A DNA stretch of 64,000 bases from Mycobacterium branderi (GTDB lineage Bacteria; Actinomycetota; Actinomycetes; Mycobacteriales; Mycobacteriaceae), in assembly GCF_010728725.1 (NCBI RefSeq), contig NZ_AP022607.1, forward strand, positions 62,001 to 126,000. The letters run 5' to 3'. Shown here piece by piece: positions 1 to 9,031 of the stretch (positions are counted from its first letter, which is position 1; the number at the start of each line of letters is the position of its first letter). Below the pieces are notes generated by a model. It saw only the letters and a list, made by a program, of their open reading frames with translations, searched no databases and was not told the origin of the DNA. Made by a program: the position numbers and the translations under genes.

Positions 1-900
1 CTCACCCAGGCGGCGTGGACGTTCCTGCCAGTACGCCCCTCGGAGGCGCCGGCGATTTTGGTGTGCCTCGCGGGCGGCGTGTACGACAAGCACTACTGGC
101 ACATGCAGATTCCAGGGCATCCCGGCTACAGCTTCGGCGAACACATGGCCGAGGCAGGCTACATCGTGATCGCGGTCGACCACTTGGGTGTGGGCGAGAG
201 CACCGACCCGGTCGACTCAGGTCCGCTCGGCCTGGACATGCTTGCCACCGGCGACGCCGAGGTGCTCCGGCAGATCCGCGCCAAATCCGTGGCGGGCACT
301 TTGGCAGACGGTCTGCCTGCAGTGAGCTTGCCGGTCATCGGCGTTGGCCACTCCATGGGCTCTTGCCTCACGACGATGGTGCAGGCACGACATCAGGTCT
401 ACGACGCCGTCGCGCTGCTGGGCTACGCAGTCCAGATCACTCACGTCTACGAGCACGACGCCGACGCCGACGATCTCGAGACCCGGCTTCAACAGAACAT
501 CGTGAACGTCTGCCAATTGGCCGGCGTCAGCCCCGACGACAGCCATATGATCGGTCCGCGAACGTTTCTGGCCGACATGTTCTACGCGGGCGAGGTACCA
601 CAACAGGTCATCGACGCTGACACCGCCGTCGAGAGCCGAGTTCCGGTACGCGCCGCGGCAGAAGTCACTACGCCAGGCTTCGTCGAGAAGTACACACCGC
701 AGCTGGATGTGCCGGTATTCCTGGCGTTCGGAGCGGCCATCGACGTGTCACCCAACCCGTACGCCGAACCGGCCAACTACACGGGCTCATCTGACGTAAC
801 GCTGTATCTGGTGCCGAAGTCGGGACACTGTCACAACTTCGGCAGCCACCGCGCCCAGCTATGGGACCGCATCGCGGCGTGGATACCCACAGTGGTGTGA
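1..900 (+). CDS. alpha/beta hydrolase, 5' end outside window
   Basis: The reading frame is open from base 1, so the start lies upstream of the window; at least 299 residues are present. The nucleophile elbow GHSMGS sits near residue 117 of the visible part, and the tail contains SGHCHNFG, a plausible catalytic-His loop. This is the Ser-His-Asp alpha/beta hydrolase fold, probably a cytoplasmic esterase or lipase-like enzyme. The substrate cannot be told. It ends with TGA about 150 bases before an enoyl-CoA hydratase gene on the same strand, which fits a catabolic role. Confidence 0.85.
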   Translation, partial: LTQAAWTFLPVRPSEAPAILVCLAGGVYDKHYWHMQIPGHPGYSFGEHMAEAGYIVIAVDHLGVGESTDPVDSGPLGLDMLATGDAEVLRQIRAKSVAGTLADGLPAVSLPVIGVGHSMGSCLTTMVQARHQVYDAVALLGYAVQITHVYEHDADADDLETRLQQNIVNVCQLAGVSPDDSHMIGPRTFLADMFYAGEVPQQVIDADTAVESRVPVRAAAEVTTPGFVEKYTPQLDVPVFLAFGAAIDVSPNPYAEPANYTGSSDVTLYLVPKSGHCHNFGSHRAQLWDRIAAWIPTVV

Positions 901-1035
901 ACCCACAAGTCCAATCTTATGGCGGCCGATGTCCAGTTGAGTGGCATGGCTGTGCTCGGTTGTTCGTCGCACGCCCGTCTGCGACGCGATCCACGCAGTA
1001 GCAGGAGCTGGCTACCCAAGCCGCAGTTAGTGCAC

Positions 1036-1041
1036 TACGTT
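1036..1041 (+). promoter_or_regulatory. putative -10 of a leaderless promoter
   Basis: TACGTT fits the mycobacterial TANNNT -10 pattern. It ends six bases before the GTG at 1048, so transcription would start at about the start codon. No Shine-Dalgarno-like sequence precedes that GTG. This is inferred from spacing only. Confidence 0.35.
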
Positions 1042-1047
1042 AGACAC

Positions 1048-1824
1048 GTGACAACCTTCCAGACGATCGAATTCGAGGTCGAAAACCACGTTGCGACCGT
1101 GACACTGAACCGGCCGGAACGGCTCAACAGCTTCAACGAGCAGATGGCCCGCGAGATCACCACGGTGTGGCAGCAGGTACGCGACGACGGCGACATCCGG
1201 GTCGCGGTGCTGCGCGGCAACGGCGAGCGCGCGTTCTGCACGGGAATCGACGTGTCGGAGGGGACGTGGTGGGAGCACAAGCCGTTCGTCGACCAGCAGG
1301 ACCCCGGCACCACGCTCGGCCCGAAGGCGCACAAGGTCTGGAAGCCGGTCATCGCGGCGTTGCACGGCATGGTGGCCGGCGGCGCCATGTACTTCGTCAA
1401 TGAGTGCGATTTTGCGATCTGCGCCGAGACAACAACGTTTTTCGATCCGCACGCCAATATCGGTGTGGTGTCGGCACTGGAGCCCATCGGCATGCTGGCT
1501 CTTGGCGTGCCCTACGGCGAGGTGCTGCGCTGGGCGCTGCTCGGCAGTGAGGAGCGGCTGGTAGCGCAGACCGCGCTTCGGATAGGCCTAGTCACCGAGG
1601 TGGTGCCCGATGACGAGCTGCGGGCGCGTGCCGGCCAGTTGGCCGCTGAGATTGCCGCGCGGCGGCCAGAAGGCATTCAGGGCACCGTGCGTGCGCTGTG
1701 GGAGGCCCGCGACCTTGCGCCGAGTCTCGCCCAGCAGCGCGGCCTTTCCTACACCCAACTCGGCAATCTCGGCGGGACACGCGTCGACGCGCGGACCCAC
1801 AAGCGCGCGCCGCGCATCCGGTGA
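1048..1824 (+). CDS. enoyl-CoA hydratase/isomerase family protein
   Basis: 258 residues of the crotonase fold. The N-terminal TVTLNRPERLNSF, the oxyanion-hole segment FCTGIDVSEG and AALHGMVAGGAMYFVNECD are diagnostic of the family. It would hydrate or isomerise an enoyl-CoA in a beta-oxidation-like pathway. I chose GTG 1048 because the crotonase homology starts a few residues later; the frame is open to 919, but the extra residues look unlike the family. The C-terminus is rather short and Arg/Lys-rich. The exact substrate is unknown. Confidence 0.85.
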   Translation: MTTFQTIEFEVENHVATVTLNRPERLNSFNEQMAREITTVWQQVRDDGDIRVAVLRGNGERAFCTGIDVSEGTWWEHKPFVDQQDPGTTLGPKAHKVWKPVIAALHGMVAGGAMYFVNECDFAICAETTTFFDPHANIGVVSALEPIGMLALGVPYGEVLRWALLGSEERLVAQTALRIGLVTEVVPDDELRARAGQLAAEIAARRPEGIQGTVRALWEARDLAPSLAQQRGLSYTQLGNLGGTRVDARTHKRAPRIR

Positions 1825-1835
1825 GGGCGTTGATC

Positions 1836-1955
1836 TCAGACCGTGCAGAAGTACACGACGATGCCCAGCAGCACAATGCCGGTGATGCAGGCACCGATCA
1901 GCCGCGCCGTCTCCTTGATCAGGTCGTCGCGATCGGACGGTGGCAGGTAGGTCAT
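1836..1955 (-). CDS. 39-residue single-pass membrane micropeptide
   Basis: This short reading frame lies directly downstream of the AveC-like gene on the same strand. It starts MTYLPPSDRDDL, then has a hydrophobic stretch GACITGIVLLGIVVYF at about residues 21-36, and ends CTV. A strong Shine-Dalgarno run (GGGGGAG on the minus strand) lies between the upstream stop codon and its ATG, 20 bases after that stop, which suggests coupled translation. I read it as a small inner-membrane protein, possibly a partner of the AveC-like protein. No known family is recognised. Confidence 0.6.
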   Translation of the reverse strand: MTYLPPSDRDDLIKETARLIGACITGIVLLGIVVYFCTV

Positions 1956-1974
1956 TGGCTTTTCTCCCCCGAGT

Positions 1975-2910
1975 TCATGGAACGTAGATGCTGTCATTGC
2001 CGGTGACCACCCGCATCACCACCAACGGGACGTCGAGCAACACGAAAAAGCTGATCTGAAAGACCACGAACCACGCTCCGAACCGGGCCAATTCGAACTT
2101 CCACCGCGGGATGATCACCTCGTAGTCGAGCAGATCATCGTATTGCTGCTGCTTGCTGCGCTGCCCCTGCCGAGCGAGCGTGGCCACGGTCGTACTCGCG
2201 CTCGGCGGCGGCGGCTCGGCTCCCGACACGCCTTCGACGGCAGGGGATTTTGGCCTGGTGAACCGGTCCAGGGCGAAAAAGCGCTCGAAGTGATTCAAGC
2301 CGCGCACCGGTGGCTTTCCAGCCCAGTAGGCGATCAGGTTGGGCCAGAAGCACATCAGCCCGACTGTCCACAGCAGCGTGAACCGGCCCCCATTGCCGAA
2401 TGTCAGCACGGGGCCCATTCCCGGGTCGTAGGTCCACCATCCCATCGCCGCGGCGGTGCCCTCGACGAGAAGATCCCATCCGTAATTGACCGGAATCGCC
2501 AAGATGGCAACCGCTTTGAGCATGCTCCAGCCGAACCGGCGGGCCAGCAGCTGGCCGAGCCACAGCACCACGACCGCGTGTACCGTCCAATACACCGCAT
2601 AAGCGAACGGCATGAAGACCGGGTCGTTGGGTGTCTTCAGCGGTAGCCACTCCAGGGCATGGTGCGTCCAGAACGTGGGGCTGTAGATCAGCTCTTGGCC
2701 CCAGTCACCGATGGTCTCCATCCAATACACGAGCATGCTGTTGAACAGAAAGAGAAAGCCCCATGTCAGGCGGCGCCGCCGGATCGAGTCGTAGACCGCC
2801 AGTGCGATTACCACGCTGCCGGCCACCGGGATTACCCAGTTGAAGAACCAGGCTCCCGACGGATCCAGCAGCGCCGGTGGCGTCGGAGGTGTAGCCCACA
2901 CGTAGCCCAT
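1975..2910 (-). CDS. AveC-like (spirocyclase family) membrane protein
   Basis: 311 residues with several hydrophobic segments, for example WFFNWVIPVAGSVVIALAVY near residue 22 and further helices at about 45-65, 105-150 and 180-200. The start MGYVWATPPTPP, the WMETIGDWGQ segment and the hydrophilic C-terminal linker match proteins that mycobacterial annotations call spirocyclase AveC family. AveC acts in avermectin spiroketal formation, but the activity of mycobacterial relatives is not established. A GGGAG site precedes ATG 2910. It is divergent from an LLM oxidoreductase gene and shares the AT-rich region around 2925-2942. The 39-residue peptide follows it. Confidence 0.65.
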   Translation of the reverse strand: MGYVWATPPTPPALLDPSGAWFFNWVIPVAGSVVIALAVYDSIRRRRLTWGFLFLFNSMLVYWMETIGDWGQELIYSPTFWTHHALEWLPLKTPNDPVFMPFAYAVYWTVHAVVVLWLGQLLARRFGWSMLKAVAILAIPVNYGWDLLVEGTAAAMGWWTYDPGMGPVLTFGNGGRFTLLWTVGLMCFWPNLIAYWAGKPPVRGLNHFERFFALDRFTRPKSPAVEGVSGAEPPPPSASTTVATLARQGQRSKQQQYDDLLDYEVIIPRWKFELARFGAWFVVFQISFFVLLDVPLVVMRVVTGNDSIYVP

Positions 2911-2990
2911 CGAACTCCCACAAGGTAAACTAAGTTATTTATGTGGAGACAGTGTGGCGCAGCGCAGACGATTCGGCAAGGGGTGCCCCG

Positions 2991-3986
2991 ATGAAATGGG
3001 GGCTGCCGTGGCCCGGCGCCGAGTGTGCGGCCCGGGCCGAGGCGTCGGGGGCGCGCGCTTTCTGCGCCGGCGAATTCAGTGACGCCAACGCGTATGTGAC
3101 CAGTGCCGAAATGGCCCTGCGCACGTCGGCGGCGATGGTGGGGCCGGGTGTCGCGTATGCGTTCGCCCGCTCCCCGTTCGTTCATGCCTCCGCCGTGCGC
3201 CATCTGTCGAAATGGGCTCCGGGGCGGGTGTTTCTCGGTCTTGGTTCTGGCACCCCGCGCATGAATCGGGATTGGTTCGCTGCTTGCGCCGATCATCCGG
3301 CGGCGCGGATGGCGGAATTGGTCGAGGCGATCAGGGCCTACCTGCAGGCCGAAAACGGCGAAGCAGTCCGCTACAGCGGCAGGTTTTACACCGTCGACGC
3401 CGATATCAGGGCTCCTGTGTTGGGTCGGCTCGATGTGCCGATCCTGATCGGTGCGTTCAATCGGATCATGCTGCGCACTGCGGGCCGGGTGGCCGATGGT
3501 GTGCTGGGCCACGGCCTGTTCACCGATCGGTGGTGGACCGAGACCGCCGAGCCCGCGCTGGCCACAGGGTGTGCGGACAGTGGTCGCGATCCCGCCGCCT
3601 TGCACCGCTGGGGGTGGTTGATCACCGCGATCAACGACGCCGATCCTGTTCGGGCGATCCGAGATGCCCGCATGCAGATCGCGTTCTATCTGACCGTGCG
3701 CACCTACGATCCGCTGGTGGAGCTGCACGGTTGGCAGGACCAGGTGGCCGCCATCCGCGCTGCGTTCGGCAGCGGCCGACCGGACCAAATCGGTGACCAC
3801 GTCACCGACGACATGCTCTGGTCGATCGCGGTCTGTGGCGACGCCGCGCAGGCCCACGAGATGCTGCGCGCCCGCAAACACTTGCCCGACACCGCCTTTC
3901 TGGCACCGCCGAGTTTCTTGGTCGGCACGCGCCGCCGCTTGCACTACGACGCCGCCGCCATCGCGTTCGCCGGTGAGTTCGCGTGA
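2991..3986 (+). CDS. LLM class (F420/FMN-dependent) oxidoreductase
   Basis: 331 residues from ATG 2991, with a GGGG ribosome site just upstream; ATG 2943 in the same frame is an alternative. It begins MKWGLPWPG and has the luciferase-like barrel pieces FARSPFVHASA, GRVFLGLGSGTPRM and PILIGAFNRIMLRTAGRVADGV. It is a paralogue of the protein at 28934; both share AFY...T...YDP/YYP..ELHGW near residue 235. Such enzymes use reduced F420 or FMN to oxidise or reduce small substrates. The FadR-type regulator gene follows 81 bases later. Confidence 0.8.
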   Translation: MKWGLPWPGAECAARAEASGARAFCAGEFSDANAYVTSAEMALRTSAAMVGPGVAYAFARSPFVHASAVRHLSKWAPGRVFLGLGSGTPRMNRDWFAACADHPAARMAELVEAIRAYLQAENGEAVRYSGRFYTVDADIRAPVLGRLDVPILIGAFNRIMLRTAGRVADGVLGHGLFTDRWWTETAEPALATGCADSGRDPAALHRWGWLITAINDADPVRAIRDARMQIAFYLTVRTYDPLVELHGWQDQVAAIRAAFGSGRPDQIGDHVTDDMLWSIAVCGDAAQAHEMLRARKHLPDTAFLAPPSFLVGTRRRLHYDAAAIAFAGEFA

Positions 3987-4067
3987 CTCGGCCTCGTTGG
4001 CGCCCGGCGCAGCGATCTAGATTGTGTAGTCGGTTGGCTGTGTTGGCTCACGCGATAGGAGGCCGCG

Positions 4068-4853
4068 ATGGCCGGACCTGAAACTTTCTCGTTGACATCT
4101 CCCCAGGACCCCTTGGTGCCGGCGGTGCGCTCGCCCAAGACCGCCGAGTTGGTGGCCAACAGGCTTCGCCGGATGATCGTCGACGGAGAACTCGGCGATG
4201 GGGACTTCCTGCCTCGCGAGGCCGAGCTGATGGCGCAGTTCGGGGTCAGCAGGCCGACGTTGCGGGAAGCGGTGCGCGTGCTCGAATCGCAACGCCTTGT
4301 TGAAGTTCGGCGTGGCTCGCGTACCGGTGCCAGGGTTCGTATCCCGGGACCGGAGATCGTCGCCCGGCCGGCCGCGTTGTTGCTCGAACTGTCCGGGGCG
4401 ACATTGGCCGACGTCATGACCGCGCGTATTGCAATCGAGCCGCTCGCCGCGAGGCTGGTGGCCGAAAACGGTACCAAGGCAGCGCATCAGGAGCTCGAAC
4501 GGCTGGTCGGCGAGATTCCCGCCGCGCGCAAAAACGGTGAGCTTGCGCGGGCGTCGGCCGACCTGCATGTCAGATTGGTGCAGTTGTCGGGCAACACGAC
4601 CCTGGCCATGATCGCCGGGATGCTGCACGAGATTTCCGAACGCCACACCGCCACGGCCATCCGCGGCACCGACAACGCGGTACCGAAGGCCGAGTACGAC
4701 AGGTTGCTGCGGTCGTATCGCCGGCTTCTCGGACTCGTCGTCAAGCGTGACGGCGCGGGAGCCGAAGCGCATTGGCGCCGACACATGGAGAACGCCGCCG
4801 CCGCGCTGCTCAAGGGCCTGGAGAAGGCCAAGGTGCGCGACATCATGGAATGA
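4068..4853 (+). CDS. GntR family transcriptional regulator, FadR/FCD type
   Basis: 261 residues. An AGGAGG site lies just before ATG 4068. The N-terminal winged helix (about 22-95) contains FGVSRPTLREAVRVLESQ, the recognition helix. The C-terminal FCD-type effector domain (about 105-245) contains the metal/ligand-type segments DVMTARIAIEPLAARL and ADLHVRLVQLSGN. FCD regulators normally sense organic acids or acyl-CoAs and repress catabolic operons. This is one of four close paralogues in the window (also 20594, 27195, 28056). It precedes a P450 and CoA-transferase operon and is a candidate regulator of it. Confidence 0.9.
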   Translation: MAGPETFSLTSPQDPLVPAVRSPKTAELVANRLRRMIVDGELGDGDFLPREAELMAQFGVSRPTLREAVRVLESQRLVEVRRGSRTGARVRIPGPEIVARPAALLLELSGATLADVMTARIAIEPLAARLVAENGTKAAHQELERLVGEIPAARKNGELARASADLHVRLVQLSGNTTLAMIAGMLHEISERHTATAIRGTDNAVPKAEYDRLLRSYRRLLGLVVKRDGAGAEAHWRRHMENAAAALLKGLEKAKVRDIME

Positions 4854-4966
4854 CCGCCGACGCAGTGTGATCCGGGTCTCCCCCGAAACCGTTGTTGGTG
4901 ATACTCTCATGCGATCAAGTCTCAAATATGAGTCGCAGGGCTTTATCAATCGCATCGGAGGTTGGC

Positions 4967-6157
4967 GTGACGGCGACGGAACAGCGGAACTGCCCGGTCG
5001 TGACATTCGACTACATGCAGACCAAGCCCGCGGGCACGTGGTTCAAGACCTACGACGAGCTGCGTGCCCAATTCCCCTGGTACCGCAACGAGTTCGGTCC
5101 CGGCTTTTGGACGGTGTGCAACTACCAGGGCATCCTGCAGGTCCTGCAAAACCCCGAAGTGTTCTCCAGCAGCGTGGTCGTCGCCTACGACCCCGACCCG
5201 CCGTACAAGTGGATCCCCGAGATGCTCGACGGCAATGAGCACAAGCAGTGGCGCCACCAACTCGGTCCGCTGTTTTCCCCCATGGCCGTTGAGCGGCTGG
5301 AGGGCACCGTGCGCGCCCGGGCGATCGAACTGATCGACGCGGTCGCTCAGCGAGAGTCGTGCGACTTCATGGCCGATTTCGCGCAGCGGTTCCCGACCAC
5401 CATCTTCTTGGAACTGATGGGCCTGCCCGTCGACGAACTCGACCAGTTTCTCCAGTGGGAGCACGACATCCTGCACGCCGGGGCCGGCGACGAGGCCGGC
5501 ATGCAAAAGCAGCTCGCCGCGATGATGGCCGTGATGGGCCGCTTTAACAGTGTCATCGCCGAACGCCGCGCCCATCCGCGCAACGACATCGTCAGCAAGG
5601 CCCTGACCTACCAGATCGACGGCGAACCGGTCTCCGACGCCGACCTGCTGTCGTTTTGCCTGCTGATGTTCATGGCGGGGCTCGACACGGTGTCGGTCAC
5701 GCTGGGCTGGATCTTTTTGCACCTGGCCCGCAAGGACGACGACCGCAACCGCATCGTCACCGACCCGACGATCATCCCCACCGCGGTCGAGGAGTTCCTG
5801 CGCGCCTACGCGATCGTGATACCGGCTCGCAAGGTCATGAAAGACGTTGAGCTACAAGGCTGCCCGATGAAGGCCGGCGACATGGTGAACATTCCGCTGA
5901 ACGCCGCGACCCGCGACGATGCCGCATTCCCCAACGCCACGACAGTCGACATCACCCGCAAGCCGAACAACCACATCGGCTTTGGCGCCGGCCCACACCG
6001 CTGTTTGGGATCGCATCTGGCCCGCCGCGAGCTGAAAATCGCGCTCGAAGAGTGGCACAAGCGGATTCCGCACTATCGCGTCGCAGCCGGCGCCGAGCTG
6101 TTAGAGACCGGCAGCCAGTTGGGTTTGGAGTCATTGCCGCTGGAGTGGGAGGCGTAA
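4967..6157 (+). CDS. cytochrome P450
   Basis: 396 residues from GTG 4967, chosen because CGGAGG lies seven bases upstream; the open frame to 4892 is not supported. The haem-binding loop FGAGPHRCLGSH places the proximal ligand at Cys346. The I-helix has AGLDTVS at 237-243, with the usual Asp-Thr oxygen-activation pair, and the K-helix ExxR region is EEFLRAYA. It is a soluble bacterial class I monooxygenase that needs ferredoxin and ferredoxin reductase; neither is encoded nearby. Its stop overlaps the next gene (TAATG), so it is co-translated with the CoA-transferase. I do not assign a CYP family. Confidence 0.92.
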   Translation: MTATEQRNCPVVTFDYMQTKPAGTWFKTYDELRAQFPWYRNEFGPGFWTVCNYQGILQVLQNPEVFSSSVVVAYDPDPPYKWIPEMLDGNEHKQWRHQLGPLFSPMAVERLEGTVRARAIELIDAVAQRESCDFMADFAQRFPTTIFLELMGLPVDELDQFLQWEHDILHAGAGDEAGMQKQLAAMMAVMGRFNSVIAERRAHPRNDIVSKALTYQIDGEPVSDADLLSFCLLMFMAGLDTVSVTLGWIFLHLARKDDDRNRIVTDPTIIPTAVEEFLRAYAIVIPARKVMKDVELQGCPMKAGDMVNIPLNAATRDDAAFPNATTVDITRKPNNHIGFGAGPHRCLGSHLARRELKIALEEWHKRIPHYRVAAGAELLETGSQLGLESLPLEWEA

Positions 6158-7386
6158 TGCATCGACCGTTGGACGGGGTGCGTGTTTTGGAGGTCGCCCA
6201 GTTCACTTTCGTTCCCGCGGCCGGCGCCGTGCTGGCGGACTGGGGCGCAGACGTGATCAAGATCGAAAACCCGGTCACCGGCGATGCGCAACGCGGCCTG
6301 ATCAACGTCTTGGGACGCGCCACCACCGTGCCCGGATCGTCGTTTGCGCCGATCATGGAAGCACCCAACCGGGGCAAACGCAGCGTCGGACTGGGTCTGG
6401 CCGTCGCCGAGTCGCGACCGGTCCTCGACGAGCTGATCCGCCGAAGCGACGTCTTCTTGACGAACTACCTGCCGACCGCGCGCGCCAAGCTGCACATCGA
6501 CCTCGACGATGTCCGCCGGATCAATCCCGACATCATCTATGTGGCCGGCAGCGGATTCGGAAGCCAGGGCCCCGACCGCGACACCGGCGCCTACGACGCG
6601 ACCGCGTTCTGGGCGCGCGGCGGCAGCGCCGACGGCGTGACGCCGTGTGACACTGAGCAAGTCGCGTTCATGCCCGCGGGCGCCTACGGGGACAACATAG
6701 GCGGGCTGGCCATCGCGGGCGGCGTCGCCGCCGCCCTCTACGGTCGCCGGGCAACCGGCGAACCGTCGGTGATAGACGTGTCGCTGCTGGCCGTCGGCGC
6801 CTGGGCCACCCAGTTCAGCGTGAACCTGGCGCTCCTGGCCGGCGGACCGCTGCCGAAAATCGATCGCAAGACCCAGGCGCCGGGTAACCCGTTGACAGGC
6901 AACTACCGCACGGCCGACGGGCGTTTCATCCAGCTGTCGATGCTGCAGCCCACCCGCTACTGGCCCGAGGTCTGCCGACTGATGGGATGCGATGAGTTCG
7001 CGCACGATCCGAGGTTCGAATCGCTGGAGGCTTTGGCCGAGAACGCCGACGCGGCATATGCGATCGTGCGGGAAGCATTCGCCCGCCGGACATTCGACGA
7101 GTGCGTGCGGCTGCTGAAGCCGACCAGCGGACAGTGGGCGCCGGTACAGGATCCGTGGGACGTCGGCAACGACGACGCTTTGAACGCCAACGGGCGCATC
7201 GTCGATGTCATCGACGCCGAGGGGCAACCCCGCAGGCTGGTGGCCAACCCGGTCAAGTTCGACGAGGCGAAGCCCTCGTTGACACGGGCGCCGCAATTCG
7301 CCGAACACACCGATGACGTACTGCGCGAACTCGGTATCGACGACGAGCGACTCATCGAATTGAAACTCGCCGGCGCGATCACATGA
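6157..7386 (+). CDS. CaiB/BaiF family CoA-transferase
   Basis: 409 residues; the ATG overlaps the P450 stop. It has the family opening LDGVRVLEVAQFTFVPAAGAVLADWGADVIKIE (N-terminal Rossmann part), and Asp179 in YGDNIGGL aligns with the catalytic Asp of formyl-CoA transferase. Family III transferases move CoA between carboxylic acids, so this could activate the P450-oxidised acid without ATP. It ends in an ATGA overlap with the TetR gene, giving the operon P450, transferase, regulator. Confidence 0.88.
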   Translation: MHRPLDGVRVLEVAQFTFVPAAGAVLADWGADVIKIENPVTGDAQRGLINVLGRATTVPGSSFAPIMEAPNRGKRSVGLGLAVAESRPVLDELIRRSDVFLTNYLPTARAKLHIDLDDVRRINPDIIYVAGSGFGSQGPDRDTGAYDATAFWARGGSADGVTPCDTEQVAFMPAGAYGDNIGGLAIAGGVAAALYGRRATGEPSVIDVSLLAVGAWATQFSVNLALLAGGPLPKIDRKTQAPGNPLTGNYRTADGRFIQLSMLQPTRYWPEVCRLMGCDEFAHDPRFESLEALAENADAAYAIVREAFARRTFDECVRLLKPTSGQWAPVQDPWDVGNDDALNANGRIVDVIDAEGQPRRLVANPVKFDEAKPSLTRAPQFAEHTDDVLRELGIDDERLIELKLAGAIT

Positions 7387-8075
7387 ATGTCGTCAGCATC
7401 GGCAGTGCTGACGACGGCACGGTGAGGTCCCGGCTGATCCGCGCCGCCGACGCGCTGATCGCAGCGCATGGCATCGACGCGGTCCAAATGGAAGCAGTCG
7501 CCAAACGAGCCGGGGTGTCTCGCGCCACCGCGTTTCGGCAATTGGGCAGCGTCTCCGAGGTTGTAGTTCAGGTGGCGCTGCTTCGAGCGCAGCGCCACAT
7601 CGACGCGGTGCACCAGTTGATGCAGACGAAGACCGGCGCGTTCGCGAAGATCGAGGCGGCGCTGATCTACACCGCACGCGAGCTACCGACCGATTCCGCC
7701 ATCCAGGTGCTGATTTCGCGGCATGCGGCCTCGGTGCACGATCCGCGGGTCCACCAGGCCGCCGTCGGTGTGATGGGCCCGGTGCTCGAGGAAGGTCAGC
7801 GCAACGGGGAGATCCGCAGCGACGTCCCGCTCGACGAACTCATCGACTTCCTCGTCGAGCAGACATATCTGGCCGCCGAGGAGCTCGACCGCACAGAAAG
7901 GGCGGTGCGGCGCCGGTTCCGGCACTTCATCGCCCCCGCCCTAGAGGCACGCAGCGGACATGACGGCGAATATCGCTCCCGCACCAGGGAAGTCGAAGAG
8001 GCCGTCAATGTGGCGATGGAAGCCCTGAAGAACCTCGCGCAACAACTACACGCTGAGCCGACACCGGATCGGTGA
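7383..8075 (+). CDS. TetR family transcriptional regulator
   Basis: 230 residues. The N-terminal helix-turn-helix (about 15-60) reads RLIRAADALIAAHGIDAVQMEAVAKRAGVSRATAFRQLGS, the TetR signature with Phe in place of the usual Tyr. The C-terminal ligand domain is unassigned. It overlaps the CoA-transferase by ATGA and so is produced with the P450 operon. It is a candidate binder of the 17-bp palindrome at 27039 and 60412, but that link is a guess. Confidence 0.85.
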   Translation: MNVVSIGSADDGTVRSRLIRAADALIAAHGIDAVQMEAVAKRAGVSRATAFRQLGSVSEVVVQVALLRAQRHIDAVHQLMQTKTGAFAKIEAALIYTARELPTDSAIQVLISRHAASVHDPRVHQAAVGVMGPVLEEGQRNGEIRSDVPLDELIDFLVEQTYLAAEELDRTERAVRRRFRHFIAPALEARSGHDGEYRSRTREVEEAVNVAMEALKNLAQQLHAEPTPDR

Positions 8076-8170
8076 AACCGCCGCAGATCCACAAAACAGG
8101 AATATGTTTATCTGCTTTTGCTACGGTGAGGTCCACAATCAACTAGGCCGACAACCGGAAGACTTTAGCT

Positions 8171-8968
8171 GTGGACTACCGCATCAAAGGCCGCGTCGCG
8201 CTGGTCGTCGGCGGCAGCAAGGGGATGGGTTTCGAGGCGGCGAAGATGCTCGCCGACGAGGGCTGTCCGATCGGAATCCTGGCCCGCACCGCCGCTGACG
8301 TCGAGGCCGCCGCCGCAGCGATTCGGCACCGAGGGGGCACGGCGATCAGCGTCCCCGCCGATATCACCTCGCAAGAAGGCGTCGCGACCGCGGTCGAGCG
8401 GGTGCGCGAGGAGCTCGGCGATCCGCTGATCGTCATCGGCCAGACCAAATACCTGCGGAGCGGGGACTTCTCCGATATCACCGACCCCGCGCCGTTACGT
8501 GAGTCGTTCGAGTCCTACACGATCAGTCAGTTCTATTTGCTGCATGCGGTGCTGCCCGCCATGAAAGAAGCCGGCTGGGGCCGATATGTCCACATCGGTT
8601 CTGCCACAGCGAAAGAACCGACGGGCAGTATCCACCACATGGTTGCCAACGCCACCCGGCCATCGACCATCGGGCTGCTCAAGACGGTGGCCGACGAATA
8701 CGCTCGCTACGGCATCACGGTCAACACCGTTGCGCCCGGATGGATCGAGACCGAGAACTCCCTCAATTACCTGGCCGACAGCGTTGGCGTCACCACCGAT
8801 GATCAACGCCGGGAATTCCTGCTCTCCCAGGCGCGAATCCCGGCCGGGCGGATGGGCAAGGCTGCAGAGATCGCCTCTCTCATCGTGTATTTGTGCTCCG
8901 ATGCTGCCGGTTACATCACCGGCGACTGGATAGAGGTCGACGGCGGGCTGCATCGCTCGGCGTTCTGA
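8171..8968 (+). CDS. SDR family protein lacking the YxxxK dyad
   Basis: 265 residues from GTG 8171, with GGAAG upstream. The Rossmann motif VVGGSKGMG is intact at residues 12-20, and VNTVAPGWIETE and the C-terminal YITGDWIEVDGG are typical. The catalytic region after VHIGSATAKEP reads GSIHHMVANATRPSTIGLLKT, where the usual Tyr-x3-Lys is replaced by Val-Ala-Asn-Ala-Thr-Arg-like residues. A subgroup of bacterial SDRs has an Asn/Arg variant here, so it may be active in another way or be non-catalytic. An AT-rich stretch around 8098-8120 may hold its promoter. Confidence 0.8.
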   Translation: MDYRIKGRVALVVGGSKGMGFEAAKMLADEGCPIGILARTAADVEAAAAAIRHRGGTAISVPADITSQEGVATAVERVREELGDPLIVIGQTKYLRSGDFSDITDPAPLRESFESYTISQFYLLHAVLPAMKEAGWGRYVHIGSATAKEPTGSIHHMVANATRPSTIGLLKTVADEYARYGITVNTVAPGWIETENSLNYLADSVGVTTDDQRREFLLSQARIPAGRMGKAAEIASLIVYLCSDAAGYITGDWIEVDGGLHRSAF

Positions 8969-9031
8969 GCACTGCAGGTCATTGCCGACGTCACGTCGTC
9001 TCGACGAACTACCGGTTCTCTTGAGAGGCTT

